Source of the DNA: Bacillus mycoides
GTDB lineage: Bacteria; Bacillota; Bacilli; Bacillales; Bacillaceae_G
Assembly (NCBI RefSeq): GCF_001757995.1
Contig: NZ_LXLV01000067.1
Span: 1 to 64,000 of the forward strand
Length of the DNA: 64,000 nucleotides
Direction: 5' to 3'
This document shows positions 28,255-38,020 of the stretch, piece by piece. The number at the start of each line of letters is the position of its first letter. Within the stretch, counting starts at the first letter, position 1. Below the pieces are notes generated by a model. It was not told the origin of the DNA. It ran no database searches and worked only from the letters and a program-made list of their open reading frames with translations. The position numbers were made by a program, and so were the translations under genes.

Positions 28255-29895
28255 TGATTTCAACTTTATTTTGAATCTACTACCAAGTTTACGCTGGATT
28301 TTATCTAAAGCTTCTCCGCCAAATACTCTTTCTAGTACTCCTGTGCGAATCGCTAACAATCCGTAAACAAGTCCACCAATACCTGCACAAATCGCAACTG
28401 TAATAAGAGCACCAATACGGCCATCAGGCGAAATCATGAAGGATAGAAGCCATTGTGATAGTTTTACAGCAATAACCATTACAAGTGTTAATACTCCAAT
28501 TTGGAATGTTCGCTTATATACAACACCAAATGAATAGTGTGCATGTTTTTTGATTTGTCTATTCGTATACCATACGGAAGCTAAGAAGCCGACTGCAGTA
28601 GCCAAAATCGCCCCAACTGTACCGAAATAACGAATAAAGATTACGTTACATACAAATTTCAAAATAACACCCATAGCAAGCGCGACAATCGCATGTTTTT
28701 GTTGATTAATCCCTTGCAGAATCGCCGCTGTTACTGTGAATAAAGCAAATAACAACGCAACTGGTGCATACCACATTAATACTTGTCCACCTAGTGGATC
28801 TGAGTCGTAGAAAGCAGTGTAAATTGGATATGCAAGTGTAGAAATACCAATAACTGCTGGCAATGTTAAAAACATATTCGCCTGGAATGTTTGTGTAATT
28901 TGTAATTTCAAATAACGGTATTGCTTTTCAGTAAACGACTTTGTAATCGCTGGCACGAGCGTTAAACTAAACGCTGTTGCAAGTGATACTGGAATCATAA
29001 TTAATTTATGCGTCCACATCGTGAAAATACCGAGTGCTCGCTCTGCGATATCTCCTTGACCAATCGCCTGCATAATAGAGTTAAATGTCAATGTATCAAT
29101 TTGTTGATATAAAGGAATTGTTAATCCAATTACAACGTAAGGAATTGCATATGCAAACAACTCTTTAAACAATTGAGCGGTACTTACCGTCGATTCTGGT
29201 ACAGTTTGCTCAATTAAATATTGATCCAAATATTTTTTACGTTTTAACCAGTACCAAATTAATACGCCAAGTGCTCCAACTGCTGAAACGAACGCAGCAA
29301 ATGTCGCAACCCCAACTGCCGTTGCTACTGTACCGCCAAGTACTTTAATAACGATGAAACTACCCGCTAATAAAAAGACGATACGAATAATTTGCTCAAT
29401 AATTTGTGAAACCGTAGTCGGTCCCATCGATTGGTGGCCTTGGAAATAACCACGAATCAAACTTGCTGCCGGCACAACAATAAGCGCAAAACTTACGAGG
29501 CGAATAATCGTCGTAACTTCTTCTATCTTATTTTGTAAACTTTGTTTACCAAGCATTGCTTCTGCAAATAATGGTGCGGTCATGTACAGTACTAAGAAGG
29601 AAAGAACTCCTGTTACTATCATCATAACCATTCCCGAGCGGAACATTCTCCGACTCGTTTTATAATCTCCAAGTGCATTATATTTGGAAACAAACTTCGA
29701 AACAGCAAGCGGCACCCCTGCCGTTGCAATACTTAAAAATATCGTATATGGAATGTATCCATATGTATAGAGCGTTCCGCCTTCTGTGCCTACTAATGCA
29801 TGAAATGGAAAGACGTAAATCATGCCTAAGAACTTTACTAAAAATGTCCCTAACGTCACAATAAGCGTTCCGCGCAGAAATTTTGAATCGGACAT
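28243..29895 (-). CDS. ytgP: YtgP, MurJ-like polysaccharide/lipid II flippase
   Basis: 550 residues, about 14 membrane segments, MATE/MOP superfamily (PST/SpoVB branch). The N-terminus FLRGTLIVTLGTFLVKFLGMIYVFP is typical. YtgP is a lipid II flippase candidate in B. subtilis, functionally overlapping Amj. The gene has a strong SD (GTAGGAGGATTTTGT). Confidence 0.9.
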   Translation of the reverse strand: MSDSKFLRGTLIVTLGTFLVKFLGMIYVFPFHALVGTEGGTLYTYGYIPYTIFLSIATAGVPLAVSKFVSKYNALGDYKTSRRMFRSGMVMMIVTGVLSFLVLYMTAPLFAEAMLGKQSLQNKIEEVTTIIRLVSFALIVVPAASLIRGYFQGHQSMGPTTVSQIIEQIIRIVFLLAGSFIVIKVLGGTVATAVGVATFAAFVSAVGALGVLIWYWLKRKKYLDQYLIEQTVPESTVSTAQLFKELFAYAIPYVVIGLTIPLYQQIDTLTFNSIMQAIGQGDIAERALGIFTMWTHKLIMIPVSLATAFSLTLVPAITKSFTEKQYRYLKLQITQTFQANMFLTLPAVIGISTLAYPIYTAFYDSDPLGGQVLMWYAPVALLFALFTVTAAILQGINQQKHAIVALAMGVILKFVCNVIFIRYFGTVGAILATAVGFLASVWYTNRQIKKHAHYSFGVVYKRTFQIGVLTLVMVIAVKLSQWLLSFMISPDGRIGALITVAICAGIGGLVYGLLAIRTGVLERVFGGEALDKIQRKLGSRFKIKLKSKGA

Positions 29896-30166
29896 ACAAA
29901 AATCCTCCTACATCTACATAAAGTGAAACTATAATTAGCGGGAGACTCTCCTCCTACTAACCATTCAAGCATTTACGGACCTCTTTACTTCTCTTAAATC
30001 TTAAGATAGTAGTCTTATTGCCCATAAATAGCAGGATAGTGCTGAACTCTAACTTTTGTATTGTACCACAATTCTCCCCTTAAGCAGTACTTCACTCTAT
30101 TTTTCTTTTAAGGGAAAACATGCTATTCTTTTAGGCAGGAAATGTAGAAAATGAGGTCGATATATT
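29896..30166. other. Divergent promoter region ytgP / ytfP
   Basis: About 270 bases. On the minus strand a second SD-like GTAGGAGGAG with a GGAGAGTCTCC hairpin lies about 45 bases before the true ytgP SD. Otherwise nothing specific was identified; ytfP has SD GAGGTCGAT. Confidence 0.4.
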
Positions 30167-31438
30167 ATGCATTATGATGTTATTGTCATCGGCGGCGGTC
30201 CTTCAGGGCTAATGGCTGCAATCGGTGCTGCTGAAGAAGGCGCAAGCGTCTTACTTCTTGATAAAGGAAATAAACTAGGACGTAAACTTGCGATTTCTGG
30301 TGGTGGTCGTTGTAACGTAACGAACCGTCTACCACTTGATGAAATTGTTAAACATATACCTGGAAATGGTCGCTTCTTATACAGTGCTTTTTCTATTTTC
30401 AATAATGAAGATATTATTACATTCTTCGAAAATCTCGGCGTAAAGCTGAAAGAAGAAGACCATGGCCGTATGTTCCCAGTATCAAATAAAGCACAATCGG
30501 TAGTAGATGCACTTTTAACACGCTTAAAAGATTTAGGTGTAAAAATCCGTACAAATACACCTGTTGAAACGATTGAATATGAAAATGGTCAAACGAAAGC
30601 AGTCGTACTGCAAACAGGCGAAGTGTTAGAAACGAATCACGTCGTTATCGCTGTTGGCGGAAAATCTGTTCCTCAAACTGGTTCTACTGGAGACGGATAC
30701 GCTTGGGCTGAAAAAGCTGGGCATACAATTACAGAGCTTTTCCCAACAGAAGTACCAATCCTTTCAAACGAACCGTTTATTCGTGACCGCACATTACAAG
30801 GTCTTGCTTTACGAGATGTAAACTTAAGTGTATTAAACCCGAAAGGAAAAGTTATCATTTCTCATAAAATGGACATGCTCTTCACTCACTTCGGCCTATC
30901 TGGTCCTGCTGCTCTTCGCTGTAGCCAATTCGTTGTGAAAGCGATGAAAAAGTTTAAAACGAACACAGTGCACATGAGTATCGATGCATTGCCAGAAGAA
31001 AATAGTGAGCAACTGTTCCAGCGCATGCTAAAACAAATGAAAGAAGATCCGAAAAAAGGAATTAAAAATGTTTTAAAAGGCTATGTTCCTGAACGTTACT
31101 TCCTATTCTTATTAGAAAAAAATGAAATTGACGGTAGCGAACAAGCTGGACAAGTTTCTCATGAGAAGATTCGTGCACTTGTGAAAGACTTTAAAGAATT
31201 TACCGTTCATGTAAATGGTACGCAGTCACTTGAAAAAGCATTCGTTACTGGTGGAGGGGTATCCGTTAAAGAAATTAATCCGAAAGAAATGGCTTCAAAA
31301 TTCACGAATGGTTTATACTTCTGCGGAGAAGTTCTTGATATTCACGGTTATACTGGCGGCTATAACATTACATCTGCCCTTGTTACTGGCCGAATTGCCG
31401 GGACAACAGCTGGACAAAATGCGAAAATGCAATATTAA
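30167..31438 (+). CDS. ytfP: YtfP, HI0933-family FAD flavoprotein
   Basis: 423 residues. The FAD-binding [14 protein letters not shown] is at the N-terminus, followed by GGGRCNVTN and the second nucleotide-binding signature [21 protein letters not shown]. The C-terminus has the flavin motif [17 protein letters not shown]. The family is a predicted oxidoreductase (BaiN/RdsA-like) of uncertain substrate. Monocistronic with a strong terminator. Confidence 0.9.
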   Translation: MHYDVIVIGGGPSGLMAAIGAAEEGASVLLLDKGNKLGRKLAISGGGRCNVTNRLPLDEIVKHIPGNGRFLYSAFSIFNNEDIITFFENLGVKLKEEDHGRMFPVSNKAQSVVDALLTRLKDLGVKIRTNTPVETIEYENGQTKAVVLQTGEVLETNHVVIAVGGKSVPQTGSTGDGYAWAEKAGHTITELFPTEVPILSNEPFIRDRTLQGLALRDVNLSVLNPKGKVIISHKMDMLFTHFGLSGPAALRCSQFVVKAMKKFKTNTVHMSIDALPEENSEQLFQRMLKQMKEDPKKGIKNVLKGYVPERYFLFLLEKNEIDGSEQAGQVSHEKIRALVKDFKEFTVHVNGTQSLEKAFVTGGGVSVKEINPKEMASKFTNGLYFCGEVLDIHGYTGGYNITSALVTGRIAGTTAGQNAKMQY

Positions 31439-31469
31439 AGAAGAGACAGGGACTCCTGTTTCTTTTTTT
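31439..31469 (+). terminator. Terminator after ytfP
   Basis: AAGAGACAGG / CCTGTTTCTT stem, loop GACT, then a T run. Confidence 0.85.
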
Positions 31470-31490
31470 AGTATGTTGGAATAGCAAAGC

Positions 31491-31535
31491 AGTACACGAA
31501 ATTATATTGGCGATACTTTAAATATATCGACCGTT
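31491..31535. repeat. Dispersed intergenic repeat, copy B (shorter)
   Basis: Shares GAAATTATATT..CGAT....AAATATATC with the copies at 25283 and 63287. It lies between the ytfP terminator and the drug exporter gene. Confidence 0.5.
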
Positions 31536-31650
31536 TCTTCAAAAATATCCCTTCCTCCTAACTTCCCATTGCTTTTTTGTTGCTTTATATACCTTAGTAC
31601 CTTTATATTTTATATTGTTGAATATTCGAAAAAGGGTAAGGGGAAAACAA

Positions 31651-33093
31651 ATGAGAAAAAAAGTCATGATGTCTTTAATGCTAATGACGTTTCTTTCTGC
31701 GGTAGAAGGAACGATTGTTAGTACAGCGATCCCTCGTATAACGAGTGATTTGTCAGGCGTCGAACTTGTTAGTTGGGTATATGCAATCTATATGCTTGCA
31801 ACAGCTGTTTCGACTCCAATATACGGAAAGCTAGCTGATTTATTCGGCCGTAAAAAAGTTCTGCTCATCGGAGCAACAATCTTCTTAATCGGTTCTGCAC
31901 TTTGCGGAGTCGTTACATCAATGGAACAATTAATCTTCTTCCGTGCTCTTCAAGGTATAGGGGCTGGTGCTGTTATGCCGATCACAATGACGATTATTGG
32001 AGACCTATATAGCGAAGCGAAAGACCGCGCGAAAGCACAAGGCTGGATGAGTGCCGTTTGGGGTGTATCTGGTGTTATTGGGCCGTTAGTAGGTGGATTT
32101 TTAGTTGATTCTCTTTCTTGGCGCTATATTTTCTTCTTAAACGTTCCTTTTGGAATTATCGCTTGCTTAATGTTTGCCACTTCTTATAAGGAATCTGTTA
32201 AGTCCACCGCTAAGCAACATATCGACTATCTTGGTGCGACAGTCTTCTCATTAAGTACAATTGCTTTACTATACGCATTATTAACAGGTAGCAGTAAGCA
32301 AAACTGGGGAGACATTTCAATTATCGGCCTATTAATCTTTGCCGCTGTTTCATTCATTATTTTCTTATACATCGAGAAAAAGTCTCCGGAACCATTAATT
32401 CCGCTAGCACTTTTCTCTAACCGTACATTATCTACAATAAACATACTAACTCTTATTGCTGGCGCAATGATTATTAGTATTACAGTGTATCTTCCAATTT
32501 GGAGCCAAGGTGTTTTAGGAAAAAATGCGACAGAGGCTGGACTCATTTTAATGCCGATTCCTGTTATGTGGACATTCGGTGCTATGTTCTCTGGTAACTT
32601 AGTTGGCAAGTTACAAACGAAACAAATTATTTTACTTGGAGCTAGCATTTTATCAGTTGCTACTTTCTTATTATTTACATTATCAACAGATTCACCATCA
32701 TTCCTTATTTATGTTGCAGTCGGATTATTTGGCTTAGGAATGGGGCTTGTTACACCAATTTACATGGTAACAATTCAAGCAGCTGTACCGGCTCATACGC
32801 GCGGAACGGCAGTTGGTTTAAACACATTTATTAATACATTTAGTCAAACACTAGGCGCTGCAATCTTCGGAACGATCTTCAATACGATGATTCATGCACG
32901 TGGCATTAAAAACCTTGATCTTGTTTCTTCTGGCGGACATGGAGGAGCTACAGCAAACGTAGCAACCGAGTCTCAAGACGCATTAGCTGCAAGTGTACAC
33001 GTCATTTATATGAGTACTTTCGTATTAGCAGTATTAACTTTAATTATTGCTTGGCTCTTATTAAAGCCAGCTAAACAAACAAGTGAACAATAA
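31651..33093 (+). CDS. DHA2-family (14-TM) multidrug MFS exporter
   Basis: 480 residues, about 14 membrane segments. Motif A is GKLADLFGRKK, motif C-like is GVSGVIGPLVGGFLVD, and the N-terminus shows AVEGTIVSTAIPRI as in EmrB/QacA drug:H+ antiporters. Substrate not predictable. The frame opens at 31615, but ATG 31651 (MRKKVMMSLM) has SD TAAGGGG and a sensible N-terminus. No regulator lies adjacent. Confidence 0.88.
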   Translation: MRKKVMMSLMLMTFLSAVEGTIVSTAIPRITSDLSGVELVSWVYAIYMLATAVSTPIYGKLADLFGRKKVLLIGATIFLIGSALCGVVTSMEQLIFFRALQGIGAGAVMPITMTIIGDLYSEAKDRAKAQGWMSAVWGVSGVIGPLVGGFLVDSLSWRYIFFLNVPFGIIACLMFATSYKESVKSTAKQHIDYLGATVFSLSTIALLYALLTGSSKQNWGDISIIGLLIFAAVSFIIFLYIEKKSPEPLIPLALFSNRTLSTINILTLIAGAMIISITVYLPIWSQGVLGKNATEAGLILMPIPVMWTFGAMFSGNLVGKLQTKQIILLGASILSVATFLLFTLSTDSPSFLIYVAVGLFGLGMGLVTPIYMVTIQAAVPAHTRGTAVGLNTFINTFSQTLGAAIFGTIFNTMIHARGIKNLDLVSSGGHGGATANVATESQDALAASVHVIYMSTFVLAVLTLIIAWLLLKPAKQTSEQ

Positions 33094-33094
33094 T

Positions 33095-33126
33095 AAAGAG
33101 GGTGACCGTTTTGGTCACCCTCTTTT
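33095..33126. terminator. Bidirectional terminator, exporter / ArsR gene
   Basis: AAAGAGGGTGACC / GGTCACCCTCTTTT stem. Confidence 0.88.
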
Positions 33127-33134
33127 CATAAAAC

Positions 33135-33458
33135 CTACTCTTCATTCTCCACAATATGTTTAAGCATGGACAATTTATTGTCCCAAAATCGTTCATAATA
33201 CGAGAGCCACTGCTGTAATTCTTCTAACGGCTCTGGCTGCAAACGATATATCTTTTCTCTTCCGTTTTTTCTTCCACTCACTAAGTTTGCTTCCGAAAGA
33301 ATATGAAGATGCTTCACAACTGCAGTACGGCTCATCGGAAAATGATCCGTTATTTTTGAAATTGGTAACTCTTTATCACTTAATAACCGTAACACTTCTC
33401 GGCGGGTTGGATCAGCAATTGCTTGAAATACATCATATTTCGCCGCTGACGAGGACAC
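33135..33458 (-). CDS. ArsR-family transcriptional regulator
   Basis: 107 residues: a winged helix with FQAIADPTRREVLRLLSDKELPISKITDHFPMSRTAVVKHLHILSEANLVSG. No metal-binding Cys box, so probably not a metal sensor; this subgroup pairs with SRPBCC proteins. The start is GTG directly after the SRPBCC stop (TAAGTG), with SD AAGG, so the genes are translationally coupled. It probably represses its own operon through the direct repeats at 33920-33964. Confidence 0.9.
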   Translation of the reverse strand: MSSSAAKYDVFQAIADPTRREVLRLLSDKELPISKITDHFPMSRTAVVKHLHILSEANLVSGRKNGREKIYRLQPEPLEELQQWLSYYERFWDNKLSMLKHIVENEE

Positions 33459-33890
33459 TTAACCTTCGACAACCTTTTTCAGTTTTTCATTTACAATCGC
33501 TACCCAGCCACCATTCATTCTATCGCGAATAATAGAGCTCTTCGCATTCGCTTTCGAAAGAATTTCATCAGGATGTTTCCAGCCGCCGTGAATTAACATA
33601 AATTCTGTTTTATTATCTCCTAAGTCTTTCAAATTAAATGAAACAATCCAACCATCTGTATCCCATGAGAAAGATAAATGATTTGGTTCATCAATCTCTA
33701 ACACTTTACATGGTGATGGTCCAAAAGGTGATTGCACATGAAATTCATGTCCTACCTTTAATTCAAAATCATTTGGCATAAACCATGACGAAATTCCTTC
33801 TGCAGTTGATACTACATTCCATACTTTTTGAATAGGCGCGTTAAAAACGATTGTTTGTTTAATATCATTTAATGTATTTTGTTGTTCCAT
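33459..33890 (-). CDS. SRPBCC (AHSA1/CalC-like) domain protein
   Basis: 143 residues. AHSA1-type START-like fold: [40 protein letters not shown] at the N-terminus and GGWKHPDE...[19 protein letters not shown] at the C-terminus. Binds hydrophobic ligands in related proteins; ligand unknown. First gene of an operon with the ArsR regulator. SD AAAGGAG precedes the ATG. Confidence 0.87.
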   Translation of the reverse strand: MEQQNTLNDIKQTIVFNAPIQKVWNVVSTAEGISSWFMPNDFELKVGHEFHVQSPFGPSPCKVLEIDEPNHLSFSWDTDGWIVSFNLKDLGDNKTEFMLIHGGWKHPDEILSKANAKSSIIRDRMNGGWVAIVNEKLKKVVEG

Positions 33891-33919
33891 TTTATATCTC
33901 CTTTATTCGGCATTAAAAC

Positions 33920-33964
33920 ATAACACCTTTTGGTTTTACATTAACAATATAACACCTTTTGGTT
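33920..33964 (-). promoter_or_regulatory. Two identical 16-bp operator-like repeats upstream of SRPBCC-arsR operon
   Basis: ATAACACCTTTTGGTT occurs exactly at 33920-33935 and 33949-33964. On the coding strand it reads AACCAAAAGGTGTTAT; its core ACCAAAAGGT is a partial palindrome. The copies are 29 bases apart, about three helical turns. Likely ArsR binding sites overlapping the promoter; inferred. Confidence 0.6.
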
Positions 33965-34215
33965 ACATGTCAAGAAAGGCTCTTTTTCACTGTTGAGAAA
34001 TTCTCAACATTTTTTCAACAGGACAAACACCCTCTCAGCATTCCTTCATAATATACTCACAAAGGCAATGAAAAATAGAAAATTCCCTCAACATGAAACT
34101 CCATCACCCATATTGAGAGAAGCGCCTAACTTATCTCATCTGTACTTCGTCTCTCCTCCTTCCCTCGGGGACAATACATGAGATATGAAAAACTAGAAGG
34201 AGTATGCCCACCATT

Positions 34216-34286
34216 TGGGTAGGTAGTTATTTCTCTTCTCCTCAACATTTCCTTAGGAGCGAAATGACTACCCACTCACTTTTTTA
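34216..34286 (+). promoter_or_regulatory. Leader hairpin with T run before DUF3973 gene
   Basis: The arm GTAGTTATTTC near 34222-34232 pairs with GAAATGACTAC at 34261-34271, extended by TGGG/CCCA. A CTCACTTTTTT run follows. It may be an attenuator or the terminator of a short RNA. Confidence 0.4.
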
Positions 34287-34313
34287 AACAAAAATAAAAA
34301 GGAGATGAAAGCT

Positions 34314-34541
34314 ATGTTCTATTGCATTAACTGTTCTGAAATTCACCATAAAAAACATCCGAATGATAAAGTATTCAAAAACGGTTTTTATATTGATCCA
34401 TTTTTAGGTGACCGTTATCACCTCGGTATGTGCACTGATGCTCAGGGGCATGAAACAGGAGAAGCTCTTTTAACGGCAAAGAAAACAGGTGCAACACAAT
34501 CTATTATGAATATTTTACCGACACATGTTGTCCCAACATAA
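34314..34541 (+). CDS. DUF3973 small protein
   Basis: 75 residues. Starts MFYCINCSEIHHKKH, with a CxxC pair and clustered His that suggest a small metal-binding fold, then GFYIDPFLGDRYHLGMC. This matches DUF3973 as remembered from Bacillus; function unknown. An upstream ATG at 34305 touches the SD (AAGGAG), so ATG 34314 is preferred. Confidence 0.7.
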   Translation: MFYCINCSEIHHKKHPNDKVFKNGFYIDPFLGDRYHLGMCTDAQGHETGEALLTAKKTGATQSIMNILPTHVVPT

Positions 34542-34547
34542 AGCATA

Positions 34548-34575
34548 AAAAAGAGCTGGCTCCCCAGCTCTTTTT
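34548..34575. terminator. Bidirectional terminator, DUF3973 / cse60
   Basis: AAAAAGAGCTGG / CAGCTCTTTTT stem between convergent genes. Confidence 0.85.
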
Positions 34576-34756
34576 ATGCTTTATAAACAATCATTGCTGA
34601 AAAACAATAAATTTGATTTTCATCATCGTTAATTGAAACACCAACTTGATACTTTATATCTACAAAATTTCCATCATCAATTTTTTTCAAAAATACATTT
34701 ACAGCGTCTTCTAAGTCTTTTTCATGACTTTCATCAAACACTTTCACACGAATCAT
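34574..34756 (-). CDS. cse60: Sporulation protein Cse60
   Basis: 60 residues: IRVKVFDESHEKDLEDAVNVFLKK and DIKYQV...QIYCFSAMIVYK resemble B. subtilis Cse60, a mother-cell (sigma E) expressed protein of unknown role. It follows a 78-residue gene by one base and probably shares its promoter. Confidence 0.85.
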   Translation of the reverse strand: MIRVKVFDESHEKDLEDAVNVFLKKIDDGNFVDIKYQVGVSINDDENQIYCFSAMIVYKA

Positions 34757-34757
34757 G

Positions 34758-34994
34758 TTAACACCATCCTAGATCGCAGCCCTCCGCCGCTTGTTTATTG
34801 CCACGGTGCGTATCTATGATGCGATAAAACTTTCCATCTTCATATATATATCCGTCTTCTAACACATATTGTTTATCTTCAGTATAGACATAAAACTTAC
34901 CTATCATAAACTTACTCGTATATAATTCTAAATAATCTTGCCTAAATTTAGCTACAACTTTATTTGTAATATCAATTCTAATTGTGCGCCCCAC
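34758..34994 (-). CDS. Hypothetical protein cotranscribed with cse60
   Basis: 78 residues with a GTG start and SD GGGAGG. Beta-rich: GRTIRIDITNKVVAKF, FMIGKFYVYTEDKQYVLEDGYIYEDGKFYRIIDTHRG, ending GCDLGWC. No family recognised. Its position before cse60 and the sigma E-like promoter suggest mother-cell expression during sporulation. Confidence 0.6.
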   Translation of the reverse strand: MGRTIRIDITNKVVAKFRQDYLELYTSKFMIGKFYVYTEDKQYVLEDGYIYEDGKFYRIIDTHRGNKQAAEGCDLGWC

Positions 34995-35031
34995 CTTCTC
35001 TCCCTCCCTTGCAAAGAACGGATTTAGGTAT

Positions 35032-35059
35032 ATTGTATTAGCGATTTTATATTTTATGC
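35032..35059 (-). promoter_or_regulatory. Sigma E-like promoter for the cse60 operon
   Basis: On the minus strand GCATAAA, 13 bases, AATACAAT. The -10 matches CATACAAT at seven of eight positions; the -35 is weaker. Confidence 0.45.
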
Positions 35060-35200
35060 TTAAAAATAAGTGGATATGCCTTCTTTCTGCGCCTGTACTA
35101 TTTTTCTAAAAAAATCATCAATAAGTAAGCACAAAAAATACATAAAAAAAGATCTTTTACATATTGACTCGAACACATCTAATATGGTATTATATAAAAT

Positions 35201-35229
35201 TTGACATTTTTATAAACTTATATTATCAT
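35201..35229 (+). promoter_or_regulatory. Sigma A promoter of the CarD-family gene
   Basis: TTGACA (35201-35206), 17-base spacer, TATCAT (35224-35229). Confidence 0.6.
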
Positions 35230-35262
35230 TAAAAGTGGTTACCACATATGGAGGTGGATGAT

Positions 35263-35742
35263 TTGTTTCAAATTGGTGATAAAATCGTTTATCCAATGCA
35301 CGGTGCAGGGATCATCGAAGCAATTGAAGAGAAAGAAATATTAGGTACTTCGCGTCAATATTGTGTGATACGCATCCTTAGTAAAGATATGCAAGTAATG
35401 CTTCCGATGGATCAATTACAAAAATCAGGTATTCGTTATATCGTAGATAAAGGTACGTTAGATGATATACTTCTTGAATTTCAAAATGGGGAATCAGACC
35501 CCTCACTCTCATGGAAACAAAGATATACAATGAATATGGAAAAAATGAAAAACGGCAATCTGCAAGATAGCGCAGAAGTTGTTCGTGATTTACTTCGCCG
35601 TAATAAAGAAAGAGCATTAAATGCGAGCGAAAAACAAATGCTAGATAATGCACGCAAAATGATGATTAGCGAAGTTGCGCTCGTGCAAAACGTTTCTGAA
35701 CATCAAGCGACAGAATTTCTTCAAGAGACAATTAATCATTAA
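35263..35742 (+). CDS. CarD-family transcriptional regulator (YdeB-like)
   Basis: 159 residues. N-terminal CarD/TRCF RNA-polymerase-interacting domain (FQIGDKIVYPMHGAGIIEAIEEKEILG...YCVIRI) and a C-terminal helical region with AEVVRDLLRRNKERALNASEKQMLDNARKMM, as in CarD. It probably binds RNA polymerase beta and stabilises open promoter complexes. The frame is open from ATG 35248, but GGAGG (35250-35254) sits 8 bases before TTG 35263 (FQIGDKIV), which matches family starts, so TTG is chosen. Confidence 0.88.
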   Translation: MFQIGDKIVYPMHGAGIIEAIEEKEILGTSRQYCVIRILSKDMQVMLPMDQLQKSGIRYIVDKGTLDDILLEFQNGESDPSLSWKQRYTMNMEKMKNGNLQDSAEVVRDLLRRNKERALNASEKQMLDNARKMMISEVALVQNVSEHQATEFLQETINH

Positions 35743-35746
35743 ATTT

Positions 35747-35771
35747 AAAATAGCTGGCCGCTATTTTTTTT
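35747..35771 (+). terminator. Terminator after carD-like gene
   Basis: AAAATAGC / GCTATTTT stem with loop TGGCC and a run of T. Confidence 0.8.
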
Positions 35772-35774
35772 TGC

Positions 35775-35811
35775 AAAAAAGGACAAAGAGATGAAGCTCT
35801 TTGTCCTTTTC
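35775..35811 (-). terminator. Terminator after gdh
   Basis: AAAAGGACAAAGAG / CTCTTTGTCCTTTT stem. Confidence 0.85.
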
Positions 35812-35814
35812 ATA

Positions 35815-36612
<798 letters not shown>

Positions 36613-37470
36613 TTATCCTTTTGCAATCCCTAACATAATTCCGGCTGCGATAATAAAAACGATACCAACAACGATACCTGTTAATTGACGTTTCGTTTTC
36701 TTTTCACCTAATATAAGAATCCCGCCAAGCGTCGAAATAATAATTCCCATTTGTGATAGTGAAAAGCTTGTTGCAACTCCGACACGCGGCTGTGAAATAA
36801 ATAAAAACATATTTCCAGCTGCCCAAATTAATCCTGGAATAATATTTCGTATCGCATATTTATTAAATGGATGATGTTTAAACGTAAGTAAAATGCCTCC
36901 TAACACCATACCAACTGCTTGTGGTAATAAAGCCGACCAACCATCTACGTTAAATAGCCTAATAACTACTACATAAACTAAATAACCGACTGTTGAAATT
37001 AATAAAATTATAATGCCCCTTTTAAAATTTGCTGCTTGCTCTGCATTCTTTTCTTCTTCACTTTGAAGTGATGTTAAAATAACACCGATAATAATACAAA
37101 CGAGCGCTAAAACTCCAAGGACGACTGATATTGTCGTGGACCACTCATGAAATACGATGACTCCAAATAAAGTCGTCGCAACTAATTGAAGTCCTGTTGA
37201 AATTGGCATCGTCCTCGAAACACCCATTAAATCAATACTTTTTAATTGATTCGCTTGACCAAGTGCCCAAAATAAACCTGATACAATTCCAACTCCAATA
37301 ACAGTAGGAGTTAATACTGGCTTCACAAAAATATAAACAACAATCGAGAAAATAAGTGCACCAAATGTTGTACCGAGCGTTTGACTATACGGTCCTCCGC
37401 CGAGTTTCACGTTAAATAGCACAATACTCCCCCAAAATATAGCTGGTAAAATCGCTAAAAGTATATCCAT
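36613..37470 (-). CDS. glcU: Glucose uptake protein GlcU
   Basis: 285 residues, ten membrane segments, GRP/DMT superfamily glucose transporter. N-terminus MDILLAILPAIFWGSIVLFNVKLGGGPY is typical. Supplies glucose for the dehydrogenase encoded downstream, probably at spore germination. Promoter likely sigma G-dependent, as in B. subtilis, but no clear -10/-35 was assigned. Confidence 0.93.
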   Translation of the reverse strand: MDILLAILPAIFWGSIVLFNVKLGGGPYSQTLGTTFGALIFSIVVYIFVKPVLTPTVIGVGIVSGLFWALGQANQLKSIDLMGVSRTMPISTGLQLVATTLFGVIVFHEWSTTISVVLGVLALVCIIIGVILTSLQSEEEKNAEQAANFKRGIIILLISTVGYLVYVVVIRLFNVDGWSALLPQAVGMVLGGILLTFKHHPFNKYAIRNIIPGLIWAAGNMFLFISQPRVGVATSFSLSQMGIIISTLGGILILGEKKTKRQLTGIVVGIVFIIAAGIMLGIAKG

Positions 37471-37548
37471 CGCTCATTACCTTTCTTTACTAAATGTCAT
37501 CAGTTACCACTCTACACCATTAGAGTGTGCTTTCATTTTTTCCTTCGC

Positions 37549-37908
37549 TCATGCGCAAACTTTTTCTGCAATCGCACTAGACACATTTTTTTCTCGCTCT
37601 ACTTTCTTTATCTTTATGTGATCTAAATTGTCTTCCAAAGTAAGTGTAACTTTGTCATTCGGCGGATTATGTGCACCTTGAAATGTAAGAAATTGTAGAG
37701 TTACTTCAAATCTAGGAACAAACTCATCTTTCTTACCTAGACGCTTTATATTTATAACTGAATCACATTCATATTGATCTTCTGTCGCTTGCCTTATAAC
37801 TGAATAGTACCTATTAAGTAACGCACTCTCTAAAAGCTGTTCCTTCGACTCTTTCGCCCAAGAATAGCTTGGAGAAAAGAAAAAGATAGAACATATCATC
37901 GTCATCAT
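37549..37908 (-). CDS. DUF3888 secreted protein with disturbed start
   Basis: 119 residues from the in-frame ATG: short signal peptide CSIFFFSPSYSWA then a DUF3888-type domain (ALLNRYYSVIRQATEDQYE, VPRFEVTLQFLTFQGAHNPPNDKVTLTL). The only good SD (AAGGAGGG) is next to an ATG at 37927 that reads Met-Lys-stop. Restoring two A bases after ATGAAA would give MKNKICVMMTMICSIFFF, a normal signal peptide joined to this ORF. The gene therefore seems to carry a two-base deletion, or it reinitiates downstream. Confidence 0.7.
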   Translation of the reverse strand: MMTMICSIFFFSPSYSWAKESKEQLLESALLNRYYSVIRQATEDQYECDSVINIKRLGKKDEFVPRFEVTLQFLTFQGAHNPPNDKVTLTLEDNLDHIKIKKVEREKNVSSAIAEKVCA

Positions 37909-37974
37909 TACACATATTTTATTTCATAATGCCCTCCTTGTTCTATAAATTAGTGTTCTCAAAACTGCCATAAA

Positions 37975-38007
37975 AAAACGACTTCCCCTATTCAGGAAAG
38001 TCGTTTT
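37975..38007 (-). terminator. Terminator after moaD
   Basis: AAAACGACTT / AAGTCGTTTT stem. Confidence 0.8.
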
Positions 38008-38020
38008 AATAAATCCAATA

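Larger units (their letters stand above)
33891..34313. other. Divergent regulatory region between SRPBCC and DUF3973 genes
   Basis: About 420 bases without a supported ORF. Contains the ArsR-type direct repeats, a hairpin TGTTGAGA-AAT-TCTCAACA followed by TTTTTT at 33991-34015, three copies of CTCAACAT, and a long hairpin with a T run just before the DUF3973 gene (34216-34286). Confidence 0.5.

Noticed and set aside
33993-34181. 62-residue ORF in the intergenic region
   Set aside because: Lies in a region of hairpins and operator repeats, no SD, no family similarity seen.
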